Source: Candidatus Saccharibacteria bacterium (GTDB taxonomy: Bacteria > Patescibacteriota > Saccharimonadia > Saccharimonadales > Saccharimonadaceae). From it: 64,000 nt of DNA. The position numbers and the translations under genes are program-made. Below, piece after piece: positions 1 through 7,904 of the stretch. The stretch's first letter is position 1, and each line of letters opens with the position of its first letter. The stretch spans positions 186,001 to 250,000 of the forward strand of contig CP066696.1 in assembly GCA_016432585.1 (NCBI GenBank). Reading direction: 5' to 3'. Below the pieces are notes generated by a model. It ran no database searches and was not told where the DNA came from. It saw only the letters and a program-made list of their open reading frames with translations.

Positions 1-243
1 GTTGCGCAGGATGCCAAGCTGTTTTTGGTAGATAAGGGCTACGATCCGCGACTAGGTGCTAGGCCTATGCGACGTATTGTCCAGCGTGCTGTTGAAAATA
101 CTGTCGCCAAGCAGATGCTTTCGGGTAGTGTTGCGCCAGGTAGTGTTATAACAATCAGCCTTGATCAAGTAGAACAGATTTTAGGGTCTCAGCGAGACGC
201 TGATCAAATTGTGGCTGATAGTACAAATCAACCGACAATATAG
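1..243 (+). CDS. Clp-family AAA+ ATPase, C-terminal end (partial)
   Basis: Only the last 80 codons are present and the gene begins before the window. The reading frame is open from base 1. The motif KGYDPRLGARPMRR is the conserved start of the C-terminal D2-small domain of class I Clp/HSP100 ATPases (ClpB, ClpC), which drives hexamer assembly of the unfoldase. The terminal tail is short and polar and has no obvious adaptor-binding extension. ClpC and ClpB cannot be separated from this piece. The assignment to the Clp family is firm and the subfamily is open. Confidence 0.85.
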   Translation, partial: VAQDAKLFLVDKGYDPRLGARPMRRIVQRAVENTVAKQMLSGSVAPGSVITISLDQVEQILGSQRDADQIVADSTNQPTI

Positions 244-268
244 CGACCGAATACCATATACTACTAAC

Positions 269-649
269 ATGAACATTTATATTTCTCACTGTGGCGGCGA
301 TTACGACTATGAGAATGAGCTGTATGTACCGATTAAAGAATCGGATTTATCCCGGATTCATCATTTCTTTTTGCCACACGAGGCGCAAAATATCGATACG
401 GACGCCGTGACTGAACTAAAACATACTGATATTCTTGTGGCCGAAGCGTCATTTCCATCTACGGGCCAGGGTATTGAGCTAGCTCAGGCGAAAGCTGCAA
501 ACGTGCCAATCATCTGCTTCTATAAAAAGGGGGTAAAAACATCGAGTTCGCTAAGGTTCGTTACGAATAAGGTCGTTGAGTATACCGACATGTCCGATCT
601 TCTTACTAAGCTTCGGGTAGAGCTGGATCTGCTTGCTAGTCGCGGATAA
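269..649 (+). CDS. Nucleoside 2-deoxyribosyltransferase-like protein
   Basis: A 126-residue protein starting at the ATG at 269; an earlier in-frame start at 209 would overlap the Clp gene. An N-terminal Rossmann-like strand (NIYISHCGG) is followed by DILVAEASFPSTGQGIELAQA, which resembles the substrate-binding loop and catalytic Glu region of nucleoside 2-deoxyribosyltransferases and the DNPH1/Rcl nucleotide N-glycosidases. Those enzymes cleave or exchange the N-glycosidic bond of deoxynucleosides or their monophosphates. A salvage or housecleaning role fits the nearby Nudix gene. The last 14 bases overlap the convergent Nudix gene. The fold is likely and the exact substrate is unknown. Confidence 0.65.
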   Translation: MNIYISHCGGDYDYENELYVPIKESDLSRIHHFFLPHEAQNIDTDAVTELKHTDILVAEASFPSTGQGIELAQAKAANVPIICFYKKGVKTSSSLRFVTNKVVEYTDMSDLLTKLRVELDLLASRG

Positions 650-1202
650 ACTTGGCTGTTTGTTTGAGTGCTTTTCGGTAGTAGGCGTAAGTGGGTAAAA
701 GCCACCCGAGACTCTTGATATAATGTCGACGAATAAGCCACCAGGCGCTTTTTAGGGGAATGAAGCCTACCCAGGCGACTTCGTCTTCTTGCGGTGCTAA
801 TTTGTAATCTTCTTTCGGAAGCCGTGCCGCGAATGTGTAAACGATAGAGCGGCTTGTTTTGAATATCGAGCCCGCTCGCCAGCGATGATTATATTTAGAT
901 GTGCCAAGAAAAATAAGATCATCTGCCGAGAGCAGAATGCCGGTCTCTTCGAATACTTCGCGAATAGCGGTTCGTTGTGGTGTCTCGCCGCTATCAACAA
1001 ACCCGCCAGCGCCGATATCAATTTTATCGGGGTGGCGAAACGCGGTATGGCTGCGCTTTTGAATAAGGATTCGACCCGAGGGGGTGAATAAAATAACATG
1101 CGCACCTCGATGCCATAGGCCGCGAAGGTTGGCGTCGTTGGGATCGCTCTTTTCGCCGGTCGGGCGGTTGTGCTTGTCGATAATGTCGATCGGACGAAGC
1201 AT
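636..1202 (-). CDS. Nudix hydrolase (IDI/YfcD-like)
   Basis: A 188-residue protein with a complete Nudix box at about residues 66-88 (GFVDSGE, REVFEETGI), which coordinates Mg2+ and hydrolyses nucleoside-diphosphate-X compounds. The N-terminus (RPIDIIDKHNRPTG, then a WHRGAHV segment) resembles the isopentenyl-diphosphate isomerase/YfcD branch of the superfamily. The catalytic Cys typical of true isomerases is not evident, so hydrolase is preferred. Its start codon overlaps the stop of the upstream gene by one base, suggesting translational coupling. The C-terminal 40 residues are basic and aromatic and have no recognised function. Confidence 0.8.
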   Translation of the reverse strand: MLRPIDIIDKHNRPTGEKSDPNDANLRGLWHRGAHVILFTPSGRILIQKRSHTAFRHPDKIDIGAGGFVDSGETPQRTAIREVFEETGILLSADDLIFLGTSKYNHRWRAGSIFKTSRSIVYTFAARLPKEDYKLAPQEDEVAWVGFIPLKSAWWLIRRHYIKSLGWLLPTYAYYRKALKQTAKFIRD

Positions 1203-1600
1203 TATTCTAACGTTTCGGATTGCTCAACGGTAAGGATACCGTCGCTAACATATTTGCTATCAGAAGCTTCCTTGAGGCTACCACTGATTCGCACACGCTT
1301 TTCGCTGCCCGCAAGGCTAGAAACAGAGATGTCGGAACGGCTATCGCTAATACTGTAGTGTTTGCCATCGTCGGTCTCGATTCCAATTGCGCACTCAAGC
1401 GTTTGCGGGCCGCTAGTATCGCGGTGGCTCAAGCAAACGATCTTTCCTTCGACCGACGCCTCGTACATGTCGGGATTAAGGGTTTTGCCTTGTTGGAACC
1501 CAAGGCCGTAGCCAACAAACAGTGAGATAACCGAAGCCGCGGCGATAGCTCCGGCAACAATGAACATTTTGGGCTGAAGTCGTTTTTTGCTTTTAACCAT
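1202..1600 (-). CDS. Single-pass membrane protein of unknown function
   Basis: A 132-residue protein with a basic N-terminus (KSKKRLQPK) followed by one hydrophobic helix at about residues 12-34. The polar remainder is predicted to lie outside the membrane. The soluble part is rich in beta-strand-like sequence and has two cysteines (IVCLSH and LECAIG) about 14 residues apart that could form a disulfide. It is co-transcribed with the Nudix gene, as the stop and start overlap at 1202. No family was recognised. Confidence 0.6.
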   Translation of the reverse strand: MVKSKKRLQPKMFIVAGAIAAASVISLFVGYGLGFQQGKTLNPDMYEASVEGKIVCLSHRDTSGPQTLECAIGIETDDGKHYSISDSRSDISVSSLAGSEKRVRISGSLKEASDSKYVSDGILTVEQSETLE

Positions 1601-1751
1601 ATCTAAAACTTATTGTAATCGTTTACGCTTAAAATATAAAGTGGCAATAAAAAAGTGAGTAAAATCACAATTACATATTGCATGTGTCAAATGAGGGGAG
1701 TAGTATAACTCAGTAGTTTAATAACAAATTCTTATTGGATCGGACACGTAC

Positions 1752-3038
1752 ATGGAATTAATTGCAATTATTGCAGCAGCGTTTTTTGCCTTCGGGTATT
1801 TTCTTATCACGCTAGAACAAAAGTTCAACACTCACAAATCGGCGATCGCTCTTACTATGGCAGGCGTATTATGGTTACTTACCGCAGTGTTCCTCTCGCA
1901 CGACAAAGAGGTGTTAAAACATGCGCTTTCACATGCGGGTGCTGAGATATTTAACATCGTTGCGTTTCTTTTGGCGGCTCTAGCGCTTATTGAAATACTT
2001 GTTCATTACCGCTTCTTCGACCTCATACGAGCTAAGATGATTAAGCTGAAGATACGCGATAAGCAACAGTTTCTTCTTGTCCTTCTTCTTACATTCTCGT
2101 TTTCGGCGATCCTCGATAACATTGCGATCACTATTGCAATGTTGCAGATTGCTCTAAGATTCTTCAAGGGGCGTAACATGATTATTGCCGCCGCGGGTAT
2201 TGTTATTGCCGCGAATGCCGGTGGTGCATGGTCTCCTGTTGGAGATATTACAACAATTATGTTGTGGCTCGGCGGTAAGTTTACAGCAATTGAAATTATC
2301 CAGTATGCATTCTTGCCATCGGCTGTTCTTGCGCTTGTTGCTGGTACGCTGCTTTATCGCAAGCTCGACGACACTAACTTTGAAAAGCGCGAAAAAGACG
2401 ATACGTTGCAACCAAGTATTGGTGAAAAGGTCGTTATTTCTATGGCGCTCGTTAGCTTTATTATGCCGCTTGCCGTTAGCTTTATTGGCTTGCCTCCGTA
2501 CATGGGACTATTCCTTGGCCTTGGCCTTACGTGGTGTGCGATTGAGTATGCAAAGCAACGTAAGAGTAGTAACAACCCAACGCATATGACGGCGAACATC
2601 GAAAAAATTGTTCAGACCGTCGATATCTCATCGATCAAGTATATTATGGGTATTTTGCTTGCTGTTATGGCGCTTTCAACGCTTGGTGTGCTGCAGTGGG
2701 TTTCAAGCGTGGTTGTTGGTTCCGATCCATCAACATCACACCTTATTCTTACGAACATGGGTCTTGGGTTTCTTTCGGGAATTGTCGATAACGCCTCGCT
2801 TGTTGCAATCGCCATGAATACATTGCCAATGCATGACCCAGAGCTGTGGGCGCTTACCGCTATTGCGGCGGGTAACGGTGGATCATTGTTTGTCATTGCT
2901 AGCGCGGCCGGTGTTGTTGCAATGGGTGGTTACAAACAGCTGACTATTGGAGACTACTTTAAAGTGGCCACGCTCCCTGTGCTCATTGGCCTTCTTGCAG
3001 CGTTTGGCGTGTGGTACCTGCAGTTCCTATTCCTCTAG
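1752..3038 (+). CDS. nhaD: NhaD-type Na+/H+ antiporter
   Basis: A 428-residue integral membrane protein with about 10-12 hydrophobic segments. The diagnostic motifs are FSAILDNIAITIAM, near residues 116-130, and NAGGAWSPVGDITT, near residues 155-168. Both are signatures of the NhaD/arsenical-pump (IT) superfamily and belong to the paired re-entrant ion-binding region, and the second half carries a similar pattern (SGIVDNASLVA, GNGGSLF). NhaD exchanges cytoplasmic Na+ or Li+ for protons and so supports pH and salt homeostasis. The length is normal for the family. It stands alone with its own leader of about 150 bases. Confidence 0.9.
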   Translation: MELIAIIAAAFFAFGYFLITLEQKFNTHKSAIALTMAGVLWLLTAVFLSHDKEVLKHALSHAGAEIFNIVAFLLAALALIEILVHYRFFDLIRAKMIKLKIRDKQQFLLVLLLTFSFSAILDNIAITIAMLQIALRFFKGRNMIIAAAGIVIAANAGGAWSPVGDITTIMLWLGGKFTAIEIIQYAFLPSAVLALVAGTLLYRKLDDTNFEKREKDDTLQPSIGEKVVISMALVSFIMPLAVSFIGLPPYMGLFLGLGLTWCAIEYAKQRKSSNNPTHMTANIEKIVQTVDISSIKYIMGILLAVMALSTLGVLQWVSSVVVGSDPSTSHLILTNMGLGFLSGIVDNASLVAIAMNTLPMHDPELWALTAIAAGNGGSLFVIASAAGVVAMGGYKQLTIGDYFKVATLPVLIGLLAAFGVWYLQFLFL

Positions 3039-3070
3039 TGTGATAAATAGCTCCATGTTACACTATATAT

Positions 3071-3220
3071 ATGGAGCAAGAGCCCGAGCGCGAACTACTC
3101 TCATATACGGTAAAGCGTATAGGGTATAAGCTGCGCGCATCGAGCCATCTTGCATTTCTTGTTGTTTCCGCGGTACTCATTATCGCAACGATGATCGTTT
3201 TGGTTATTAAAACGCTATAA
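3071..3220 (+). CDS. Small single-TM protein (49 aa)
   Basis: An open frame from the ATG at 3071 to the TAA at 3220 encodes 49 residues. A charged N-terminus (MEQEPERELL) leads to a basic stretch and one hydrophobic helix (LAFLVVSAVLIIATMIVLV) ending two residues before a short KTL tail. It lies between nhaD and the thioredoxin gene, 8 bases before the latter, so it may be the first gene of the thioredoxin-ccdA unit. Short tail-anchored proteins of this build recur in this window (7116, 47635). No homologue was recognised. Confidence 0.55.
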   Translation: MEQEPERELLSYTVKRIGYKLRASSHLAFLVVSAVLIIATMIVLVIKTL

Positions 3221-3227
3221 TTAGAAT

Positions 3228-3704
3228 ATGAATAAACGAGCTATTATTGTTGTCGTGGGAATTATCGCGCTGATAGGCGGATCGGTAGGATATGTTTTAT
3301 TGAATAAAAAAGACGCCGCTGCTCCGGTGGTGTCGGATTCAACAAAACAGGATACAGATTCTAATGACATAGCAACGCCTAGCCAGCCCACGAAAAAGGG
3401 TGAGTATGTGGATTACTCTAATGAGGCGCTTCGCTCTGCCTCGGGTACAAAATTACTATTTTTCCATGCGCCCTGGTGTCCTCAATGTCGCGCAATCGAA
3501 GAAAGTATCGAAAGGGGTGGCGTTCCAAGTAACGTAACGGTCTTGAAAGTTGATTACGATTCAAACCAGGCGCTTCGTCAAAAATATGGAGTTACCCTAC
3601 AGACGACCTTCGTGAAGGTAGATGCTAATGGTGATAAAGTAAAAAGCTACACCGCATACGAAGAGCCGACTTTTGATGCGGTAAAACGAGAACTCTTGCC
3701 GTGA
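3228..3704 (+). CDS. Membrane-anchored thioredoxin-like protein
   Basis: A 158-residue protein with an N-terminal membrane anchor (about residues 4-24), a low-complexity polar linker and a thioredoxin fold. The redox motif APWCPQC sits at about residues 81-87. TTFVKVD occupies the place of the usual cis-Pro strand; the cis-Pro itself appears to be replaced by Thr, which is unusual for this fold. The protein is expected to face outward and to exchange disulfides with extracellular substrates. The next gene encodes a CcdA-type electron transporter and overlaps by 4 bases, so the pair probably forms a reductant relay across the membrane. Confidence 0.8.
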   Translation: MNKRAIIVVVGIIALIGGSVGYVLLNKKDAAAPVVSDSTKQDTDSNDIATPSQPTKKGEYVDYSNEALRSASGTKLLFFHAPWCPQCRAIEESIERGGVPSNVTVLKVDYDSNQALRQKYGVTLQTTFVKVDANGDKVKSYTAYEEPTFDAVKRELLP

Positions 3705-4438
3705 TTGAGCTTTTTATTGTTTCGTTTATTGCCGGTGTCTTAACGGTACTTGCGCCGTGCATCTTGCCGCTGATTCCGGTCATTTTGGGTGGTAGCGCGC
3801 TTCACGATAGCTCAGAGTCAAAGCAGTCGTTAAAAAAGCCGGTCGTTATGATTGCAAGTCTCATTATCTCGATCGTTACTTTTACGCTTCTTCTTAAATT
3901 TACGACATCGCTACTAGGTGTGCCGGCTCAGGTGTGGAGTGGTATCGCAGGAGCAATAATCCTCTTATTTGGTATTTCAACTTTATTCCCGATTGTGTGG
4001 GAGAAAGCTATGGTGGCAACGGGAATGCAGGCTGCGGCCAGCAGGCTTATGAGCCGCTCGCAATCTGGTCACGGAGTTGTAAAAGATATCCTGCTTGGCG
4101 CGGCGCTTGGTCCTGTATTCAATAGCTGTAGCCCTACGTATGCGCTCATTGTTGCGGTGGTTTTGCCGGTGTCGTTTGGTGAGGGATTGGCGTATCTTAT
4201 GGCGTATTCTATTGGGCTTGGTGCCATTTTATTACTACTTGCCATATTCGGCCGCGCACTCGTGGTTAGGTTTAAATGGCTGAGCGCGCCTGGTGGAATA
4301 TTCCAGCGTAGTATTGGTGTGCTTTTTATCGTGGTTGGTCTTGCGGTTATTTTTGGTATCGACAAGCAAATACAGGCGTTCGTACTAGAGAGCGGCTGGT
4401 ATGATCCTGTGGTGAAAATTGAAGAAGCGCTTCGTTAA
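3701..4438 (+). CDS. ccdA: CcdA/DsbD-type transmembrane electron transporter
   Basis: A 245-residue membrane protein with six predicted helices. The family signature VLAPCILPLIPVI lies in helix 1 and the second redox Cys is in GPVFNSCSPTYALI, near residues 140-150. CcdA proteins carry electrons from cytoplasmic thioredoxin to extracytoplasmic thiol proteins through these two cysteines. The GTG start at 3701 overlaps the thioredoxin stop, the usual coupling for partners. No cytochrome c genes are in view, so the pathway more likely maintains exported thiols or pilin and surface disulfides than cytochromes. Confidence 0.85.
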   Translation: MIELFIVSFIAGVLTVLAPCILPLIPVILGGSALHDSSESKQSLKKPVVMIASLIISIVTFTLLLKFTTSLLGVPAQVWSGIAGAIILLFGISTLFPIVWEKAMVATGMQAAASRLMSRSQSGHGVVKDILLGAALGPVFNSCSPTYALIVAVVLPVSFGEGLAYLMAYSIGLGAILLLLAIFGRALVVRFKWLSAPGGIFQRSIGVLFIVVGLAVIFGIDKQIQAFVLESGWYDPVVKIEEALR

Positions 4439-4471
4439 TAGGCGTATAATTTAAGAAAAAGGGGGATTGTT

Positions 4472-4882
4472 ATGAATATTACAGATACGGGGCCGAATCC
4501 GCTTATTGTTAATATCGAGGACGCAACGTTAGAGAACGCGAACTACCGAACGACGCTTTGGACGGGTACTAAGTTGCAGGTAACATTAATGGCGATTCAG
4601 CCGGGGCATGATATCGGCCTTGAGGTACATGAGGATCATGACCAGTTTTTGCGAATCGAGGAGGGGGAGGCGACCGTCTATTTGGGCGACGCGAGGGATT
4701 CGCTAAAGACGCAATTGGCGCACAAAGACGACATTGTTATTGTACCTGCTGGCAAATGGCATAATCTTGTTAATGGTGGTAATGAGCCATTGAAGCTCTA
4801 TTCTATTTATGCACCTGCCGAGCATCCGCATGGTACGGTTCATGCTACAAAGGCAGATGCCGACGCAGATGAGAGCGACTAG
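4472..4882 (+). CDS. Cupin-domain protein
   Basis: A 136-residue single cupin. Metal-binding motif 1 is recognisable as EVHEDHDQFLRIEEGE, and motif 2 as PAGKWHNLVNGG. A GGGGG-type ribosome site lies before the ATG at 4472, and a TATAAT-like element occurs at 4445-4450. Cupins of this small type are often mannose-6-phosphate-isomerase-like or dioxygenase-like proteins of unknown substrate. The tail is very acidic (ADADADESD). Function beyond a metal-binding cupin is not assignable. Confidence 0.75.
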   Translation: MNITDTGPNPLIVNIEDATLENANYRTTLWTGTKLQVTLMAIQPGHDIGLEVHEDHDQFLRIEEGEATVYLGDARDSLKTQLAHKDDIVIVPAGKWHNLVNGGNEPLKLYSIYAPAEHPHGTVHATKADADADESD

Positions 4883-4997
4883 GCCTCGTTCGCGGAATTC
4901 GTACTCGTACTTATAAATTAACGGGCGCCTATATCGTAGCCAGTCGAAGGCGCTTAAGCTGTTGGCTTATTATAAAAAACATGCTACTATATGTCGT

Positions 4998-5084
4998 ATG
5001 TTAAGTAATAGTAATTACCCAACCATTGTGTCAGCTGTTTCCCTTGAAGAAGGGGTATCTTTGGCTGGTCTTGTCATTACTTAA
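4998..5084 (+). CDS. Possible leader peptide (28 aa)
   Basis: A short frame from the ATG at 4998 to the TAA at 5084 encodes 28 mostly hydrophobic residues (LSNSNYPTIVSAVSLEEG, then VSLAGLVIT). It is followed within 40 bases by a hairpin with a T-run and then by the RNHCP gene, an arrangement seen in attenuated operons. It lacks a run of any one amino acid that would identify the signal. It could also be chance. Confidence 0.3.
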   Translation: MLSNSNYPTIVSAVSLEEGVSLAGLVIT

Positions 5085-5122
5085 GAACTCACAATTTATC
5101 TAAAATAGCCTGCTATCCAGCG

Positions 5123-5147
5123 ACCAGTCAAAAGGCTGGTTTTTTTG
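5123..5147 (+). terminator. Small hairpin with T-run
   Basis: The arms ACCAG (5123-5127) and CTGGT (5136-5140) enclose an eight-base loop and are followed by seven T residues. The stem is short, so this is a weak intrinsic terminator or an attenuator upstream of the gene starting at 5163. Confidence 0.45.
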
Positions 5148-5162
5148 TGAAGCAAGGTTTTT

Positions 5163-5642
5163 GTGAACTGCCGTAATGAATACGTTAATTTTGAAAAGAA
5201 AAAAGAAAAAGAATGGAAAAAAGAGCATGCCGCAGGTGGGTTTAAGTGCGCGCACTGCAAGCGATGGGTGGTTATTAATACATACATGGGAACGGTCAAT
5301 CGAAACCATTGCAGTAGCTGCTTGTGGTCGAAACATGTCGATGAGGCAAAAGGTGATCGCAGGGCAAGTTGCCTTGGCGGTATGAGGCCGATTGGGCTAA
5401 CATTTAAGCACGAGGGGTACTCAAGGCAGGGCGAGATCATGCTTGTTCATGAATGCTCAACGTGTCAAAAGATATCTATTAATCGTGTTGCTGGTGACGA
5501 TGATAATGATGGAATTGTTGCCGTGTTTAACGACTCGCTTTCCGATTATGACTTGTCGTTACGCTTAAAGAAAATAGGCGTTAGGTTGCTCGATTTGAGC
5601 GACGAGGATGAGGTGAGAACGCAGCTATATGGGAATGTGTAG
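5163..5642 (+). CDS. RNHCP-domain zinc protein
   Basis: A 159-residue protein from a GTG start. The motif series FKCAHCKRW, GTVNRNHCSSCLWSKHVD, GDRRASC, and the later CSTC pair match the RNHCP domain, named for the Arg-Asn-His-Cys-Pro motif, which here reads RNHCSSC. The cysteines and histidines should bind zinc. The biochemical role of this family is not known to me, although it is common in Gram-positive and CPR genomes. The first 25 residues are strongly charged (EKKKEKEWKKE) and may be a nucleic-acid-binding or disordered extension. The C-terminal segment is acidic. Confidence 0.75.
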   Translation: MNCRNEYVNFEKKKEKEWKKEHAAGGFKCAHCKRWVVINTYMGTVNRNHCSSCLWSKHVDEAKGDRRASCLGGMRPIGLTFKHEGYSRQGEIMLVHECSTCQKISINRVAGDDDNDGIVAVFNDSLSDYDLSLRLKKIGVRLLDLSDEDEVRTQLYGNV

Positions 5643-5752
5643 GATGTTCGTGCTTAGTGGACGAACCTGAGTAAAATAACTAATCCAAAGAACGAAGTTG
5701 TATCGCCTATTGATCTTTGTAGGTGAATGAGCGGACAGTGTATAGTACTTAC

Positions 5753-6058
5753 ATGAAGATTCTAAAAAGTTCGCGAATGTTACTGTGCTTGTTGGTGGCG
5801 CTAAACCTGCTGGATGCCGGGCTTCATGTCGCAACAAACCAAGTAGAAGTGCTGCGAATCACGGGTAATATGTGTATGATTGTTGCCTCGGTTATAGTTC
5901 TAGCTAGGCCGCGATTAGACCATATTCTGGCCGCCGGACTGACGGTTTATTTGGTTTTGAATGGGATTTTTGTAGCTTTAAATAATATCGGCAATGCGGG
6001 CGCGGTTTTTATTATTGTAACAACGGTAGTAGCTGCAGCCTTTTTACGGCTTAAATAA
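5753..6058 (+). CDS. Small four-helix membrane protein
   Basis: A 101-residue protein from the ATG at 5753. An upstream GTG at 5723 is possible, but its extension does not look conserved in character. Four hydrophobic segments (MLLCLLVALNLL, MCMIVASVIVLA, ILAAGLTVYLVLNGIFVAL, AVFIIVTTVVAAAF) fill nearly the whole length and the protein ends in RLK. No family was recognised. It converges on the DUF1801-like gene with 3 bases between stops. Confidence 0.6.
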   Translation: MKILKSSRMLLCLLVALNLLDAGLHVATNQVEVLRITGNMCMIVASVIVLARPRLDHILAAGLTVYLVLNGIFVALNNIGNAGAVFIIVTTVVAAAFLRLK

Positions 6059-6061
6059 AGG

Positions 6062-6484
6062 CTATTTGTTGTACTGTTTTTTTGCGTCGACAAACGAGCG
6101 GTGAATGATTTCTTCAAGGACGGTCTGGTTGATATCTGCGAGTTTGTTGATATAGAGGCAGCCTTTGCTTGTTTTGTGTTTGCCAAGTTTTTCAAGAAGC
6201 TCTGTATAATCGTCGAAGCCGTGTGTGATATATAGCGTGAGGTTTTGTTTTCTCGGCGAGAAAGCGGTGAGCGGCCAGTCGCCTTCTTGGCTGCTTCTTT
6301 CGGACTTGTAGTGGTATTGGCCGAACCCGATAATACTCGCACCCCACATTTTGGGCTTTTCACCGGTTAGTTTTGTAAATAATTCAAGAAGTGCAAAGCT
6401 ATCTAGCCTTTTTGTCTCGTCGGTCACAGTATTAATAAAATCTTTAACGCTGGCGTTATTGACGGTTGTTTTAAGCTCGCTCAT
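6062..6484 (-). CDS. DUF1801 (YdhG-like) family protein
   Basis: A 140-residue protein from the ATG at 6484; an upstream in-frame ATG at 6511 adds nine residues. MWGASIIGFGQYHYKS, WPLTAFSPRKQNLTLYI and KGCLYINKLADIN are hallmarks of the DUF1801 fold, a small alpha/beta domain without a settled biochemical role. Some family members are annotated as iron-chaperone-like. It belongs to a pair with the next gene upstream on the same strand, which is a divergent member of the same family. Confidence 0.75.
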   Translation of the reverse strand: MSELKTTVNNASVKDFINTVTDETKRLDSFALLELFTKLTGEKPKMWGASIIGFGQYHYKSERSSQEGDWPLTAFSPRKQNLTLYITHGFDDYTELLEKLGKHKTSKGCLYINKLADINQTVLEEIIHRSFVDAKKQYNK

Positions 6485-6549
6485 GCCGATAGTATACAGG
6501 GTTTTATGCAATCAAAAAAGAAAGGGCGTGCCTATAAGCGTCTTGCTTT

Positions 6550-6924
6550 CTATGCTTTTGAAGCGTTGAAGTTCGTCGCTTCGCGCACGAGTGCTGTTAG
6601 CGCGGCCTCGTTGATACTATCGCCTTCGCGTAGTTCAAGCGCGCGGTCGGTTTGGCTTTGCAGCCGCGAATTAAAAAGTTTTTTTGGGTCACTCAAATGA
6701 ACGCCCTTTGGAAAGATGAGTTTTATGTTATCTTTCCAGATTTCGGCCATACAAACAATTCCGCTATGTGACCAAACGGGAAGTCCCGCTGGCCTCGACC
6801 GAGTTTTCCATTTTATTTCTTCAACTAAGGAGGGTTCCGCCTGCCGAATTATGGCTCGGAGTTGTGTTAGTGCCGTCTTTTTCCAGGTTTCTTGGGCGGC
6901 AATGATATCGTCTATTTCTTTCAT
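6550..6924 (-). CDS. DUF1801 family protein, second copy
   Basis: A 124-residue protein from the ATG at 6924. EEIKWKTRSRPAGLPVWSHSGIVCMAEIW followed by KLIFPKG (described here in two parts) corresponds to the DUF1801 core. Sequence identity to the neighbouring copy is low, so this is an old paralogue or an independent acquisition rather than a recent duplication. It has a conserved-looking C-terminal helix (LTALVREATNFN). Confidence 0.7.
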   Translation of the reverse strand: MKEIDDIIAAQETWKKTALTQLRAIIRQAEPSLVEEIKWKTRSRPAGLPVWSHSGIVCMAEIWKDNIKLIFPKGVHLSDPKKLFNSRLQSQTDRALELREGDSINEAALTALVREATNFNASKA

Positions 6925-7115
6925 ATCGCTTCTTTTATTGTAGTTGAACAAGGGGATGAAGTCTAATATGCTTGCAAGCGATAGAATTAATGGTGAAATT
7001 ACTGTATAATCACAGCGTATAAACCCGTCTCGCGGTCTGGCTATTGGTCAATGGCACAATCAGACTTACGGTAACAATAGAAGACCAGTCGATTAACTTT
7101 AAAAAGGAGATCACT

Positions 7116-7313
7116 ATGGCTGATCGCAAAGAAGAAGAAAAGCGCATCGAAAAGGAAGTGTACGAAAACTGGCGCGACCTTTCGAAGGACCACTGGAACC
7201 ACTGGCGTGCCTGGGGCTCATGGTTTAGCTGGGGTTCACCAGTTGGACTAGGGCTGTTCGTTGTGCTACTGGCGCTTGCCTTTGTCATTACGAAGTTCGC
7301 TATCGAACTTTAA
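7116..7313 (+). CDS. Small single-TM protein (65 aa)
   Basis: The ATG at 7116 follows a good ribosome site (AAAAGGAGA). The first half is highly charged and helical (DRKEEEKRIEKEV) with an aromatic Trp-rich hinge (WRAWGSWFSWG), then one hydrophobic helix (GLFVVLLALAFVITKFA). The build suggests a membrane-associated scaffold or regulator. No family was recognised. A strong terminator follows. Confidence 0.65.
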   Translation: MADRKEEEKRIEKEVYENWRDLSKDHWNHWRAWGSWFSWGSPVGLGLFVVLLALAFVITKFAIEL

Positions 7314-7324
7314 GGCGAGGCAAT

Positions 7325-7360
7325 ATATAAAACACCGCTCACCAAGGCGGTGTTTTATAT
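7325..7360 (+). terminator. Intrinsic terminator
   Basis: A 14-bp perfect stem (7325-7338 with 7347-7360) closes an eight-base loop and ends in T-rich sequence. It lies 12 bases after the small membrane protein gene and is symmetrical enough to serve both strands. Confidence 0.8.
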
Positions 7361-7499
7361 TTAGTTTAGGCAGGCTGCAAAAAGAAGTATTGTGACGATA
7401 ACCCCTGCTACAGTGCGAATAGTATGGAGGCGATTCCAAGGTTTTTCGAATCGGTTTCGTGCGTCGTGCGCGGCGCTTATATCGGCTTTTGCTAACTAG

Positions 7500-7904
7500 T
7501 TAAGGGAGGTTATTTATAGTGTCATGAACCATGTGCATAAATGTGTCGTTGGCGGCGTGGGCCTGGCTCAAGAACTCTTGGCGATCAACCCATGCAAATG
7601 ATGCATGTTCCCAGCTGATTGTGACCCTCGGACGTTCTAGAACGCGAGCTATGTAAAGACTGTACTGCGTGCCGTGAGCGGAATATTCGTTACCAGTATA
7701 AACGTGTCGAACGTCATTTGGAACGAGTAGTATATTGGCTTCTTCTAGAACTTCGCGAAGTGCAGCGCCAAGAGGATCTTCTCCATCTTCAATAGTCCCT
7801 CCGGGTAAATCGGGGTCATTAAGAAATGTCGGGTGATTAGCCCGCTTCATCAAAAGATAGCGATTGTCGCTATCGATGATAACTACTTTTGCAACTTGTT
7901 TCAT
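7500..7904 (-). CDS. Nudix hydrolase
   Basis: A 134-residue protein that is essentially one Nudix domain. The box runs from GGTIEDGE through REVLEEANI at about residues 35-57. The opening strand (VAKVVIIDSDNRYLLMKRA) and LPGG before the box are typical of the MutT/ADP-ribose group. Substrate specificity cannot be read from the sequence. It overlaps the upstream phosphatase gene by 4 bases (ATGA), so the two are probably translated together. Confidence 0.8.
   Translation of the reverse strand: MKQVAKVVIIDSDNRYLLMKRANHPTFLNDPDLPGGTIEDGEDPLGAALREVLEEANILLVPNDVRHVYTGNEYSAHGTQYSLYIARVLERPRVTISWEHASFAWVDRQEFLSQAHAANDTFMHMVHDTINNLP

Noticed and set aside
7361-7499. A minus-strand frame of about 42 codons ending in a hydrophobic stretch (VIVTILLFAACLN)
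   Set aside because: It has a plausible tail-anchor ending but no ATG, GTG or TTG start and no ribosome site. It may be a small protein with an odd start or a remnant, so it is not annotated.
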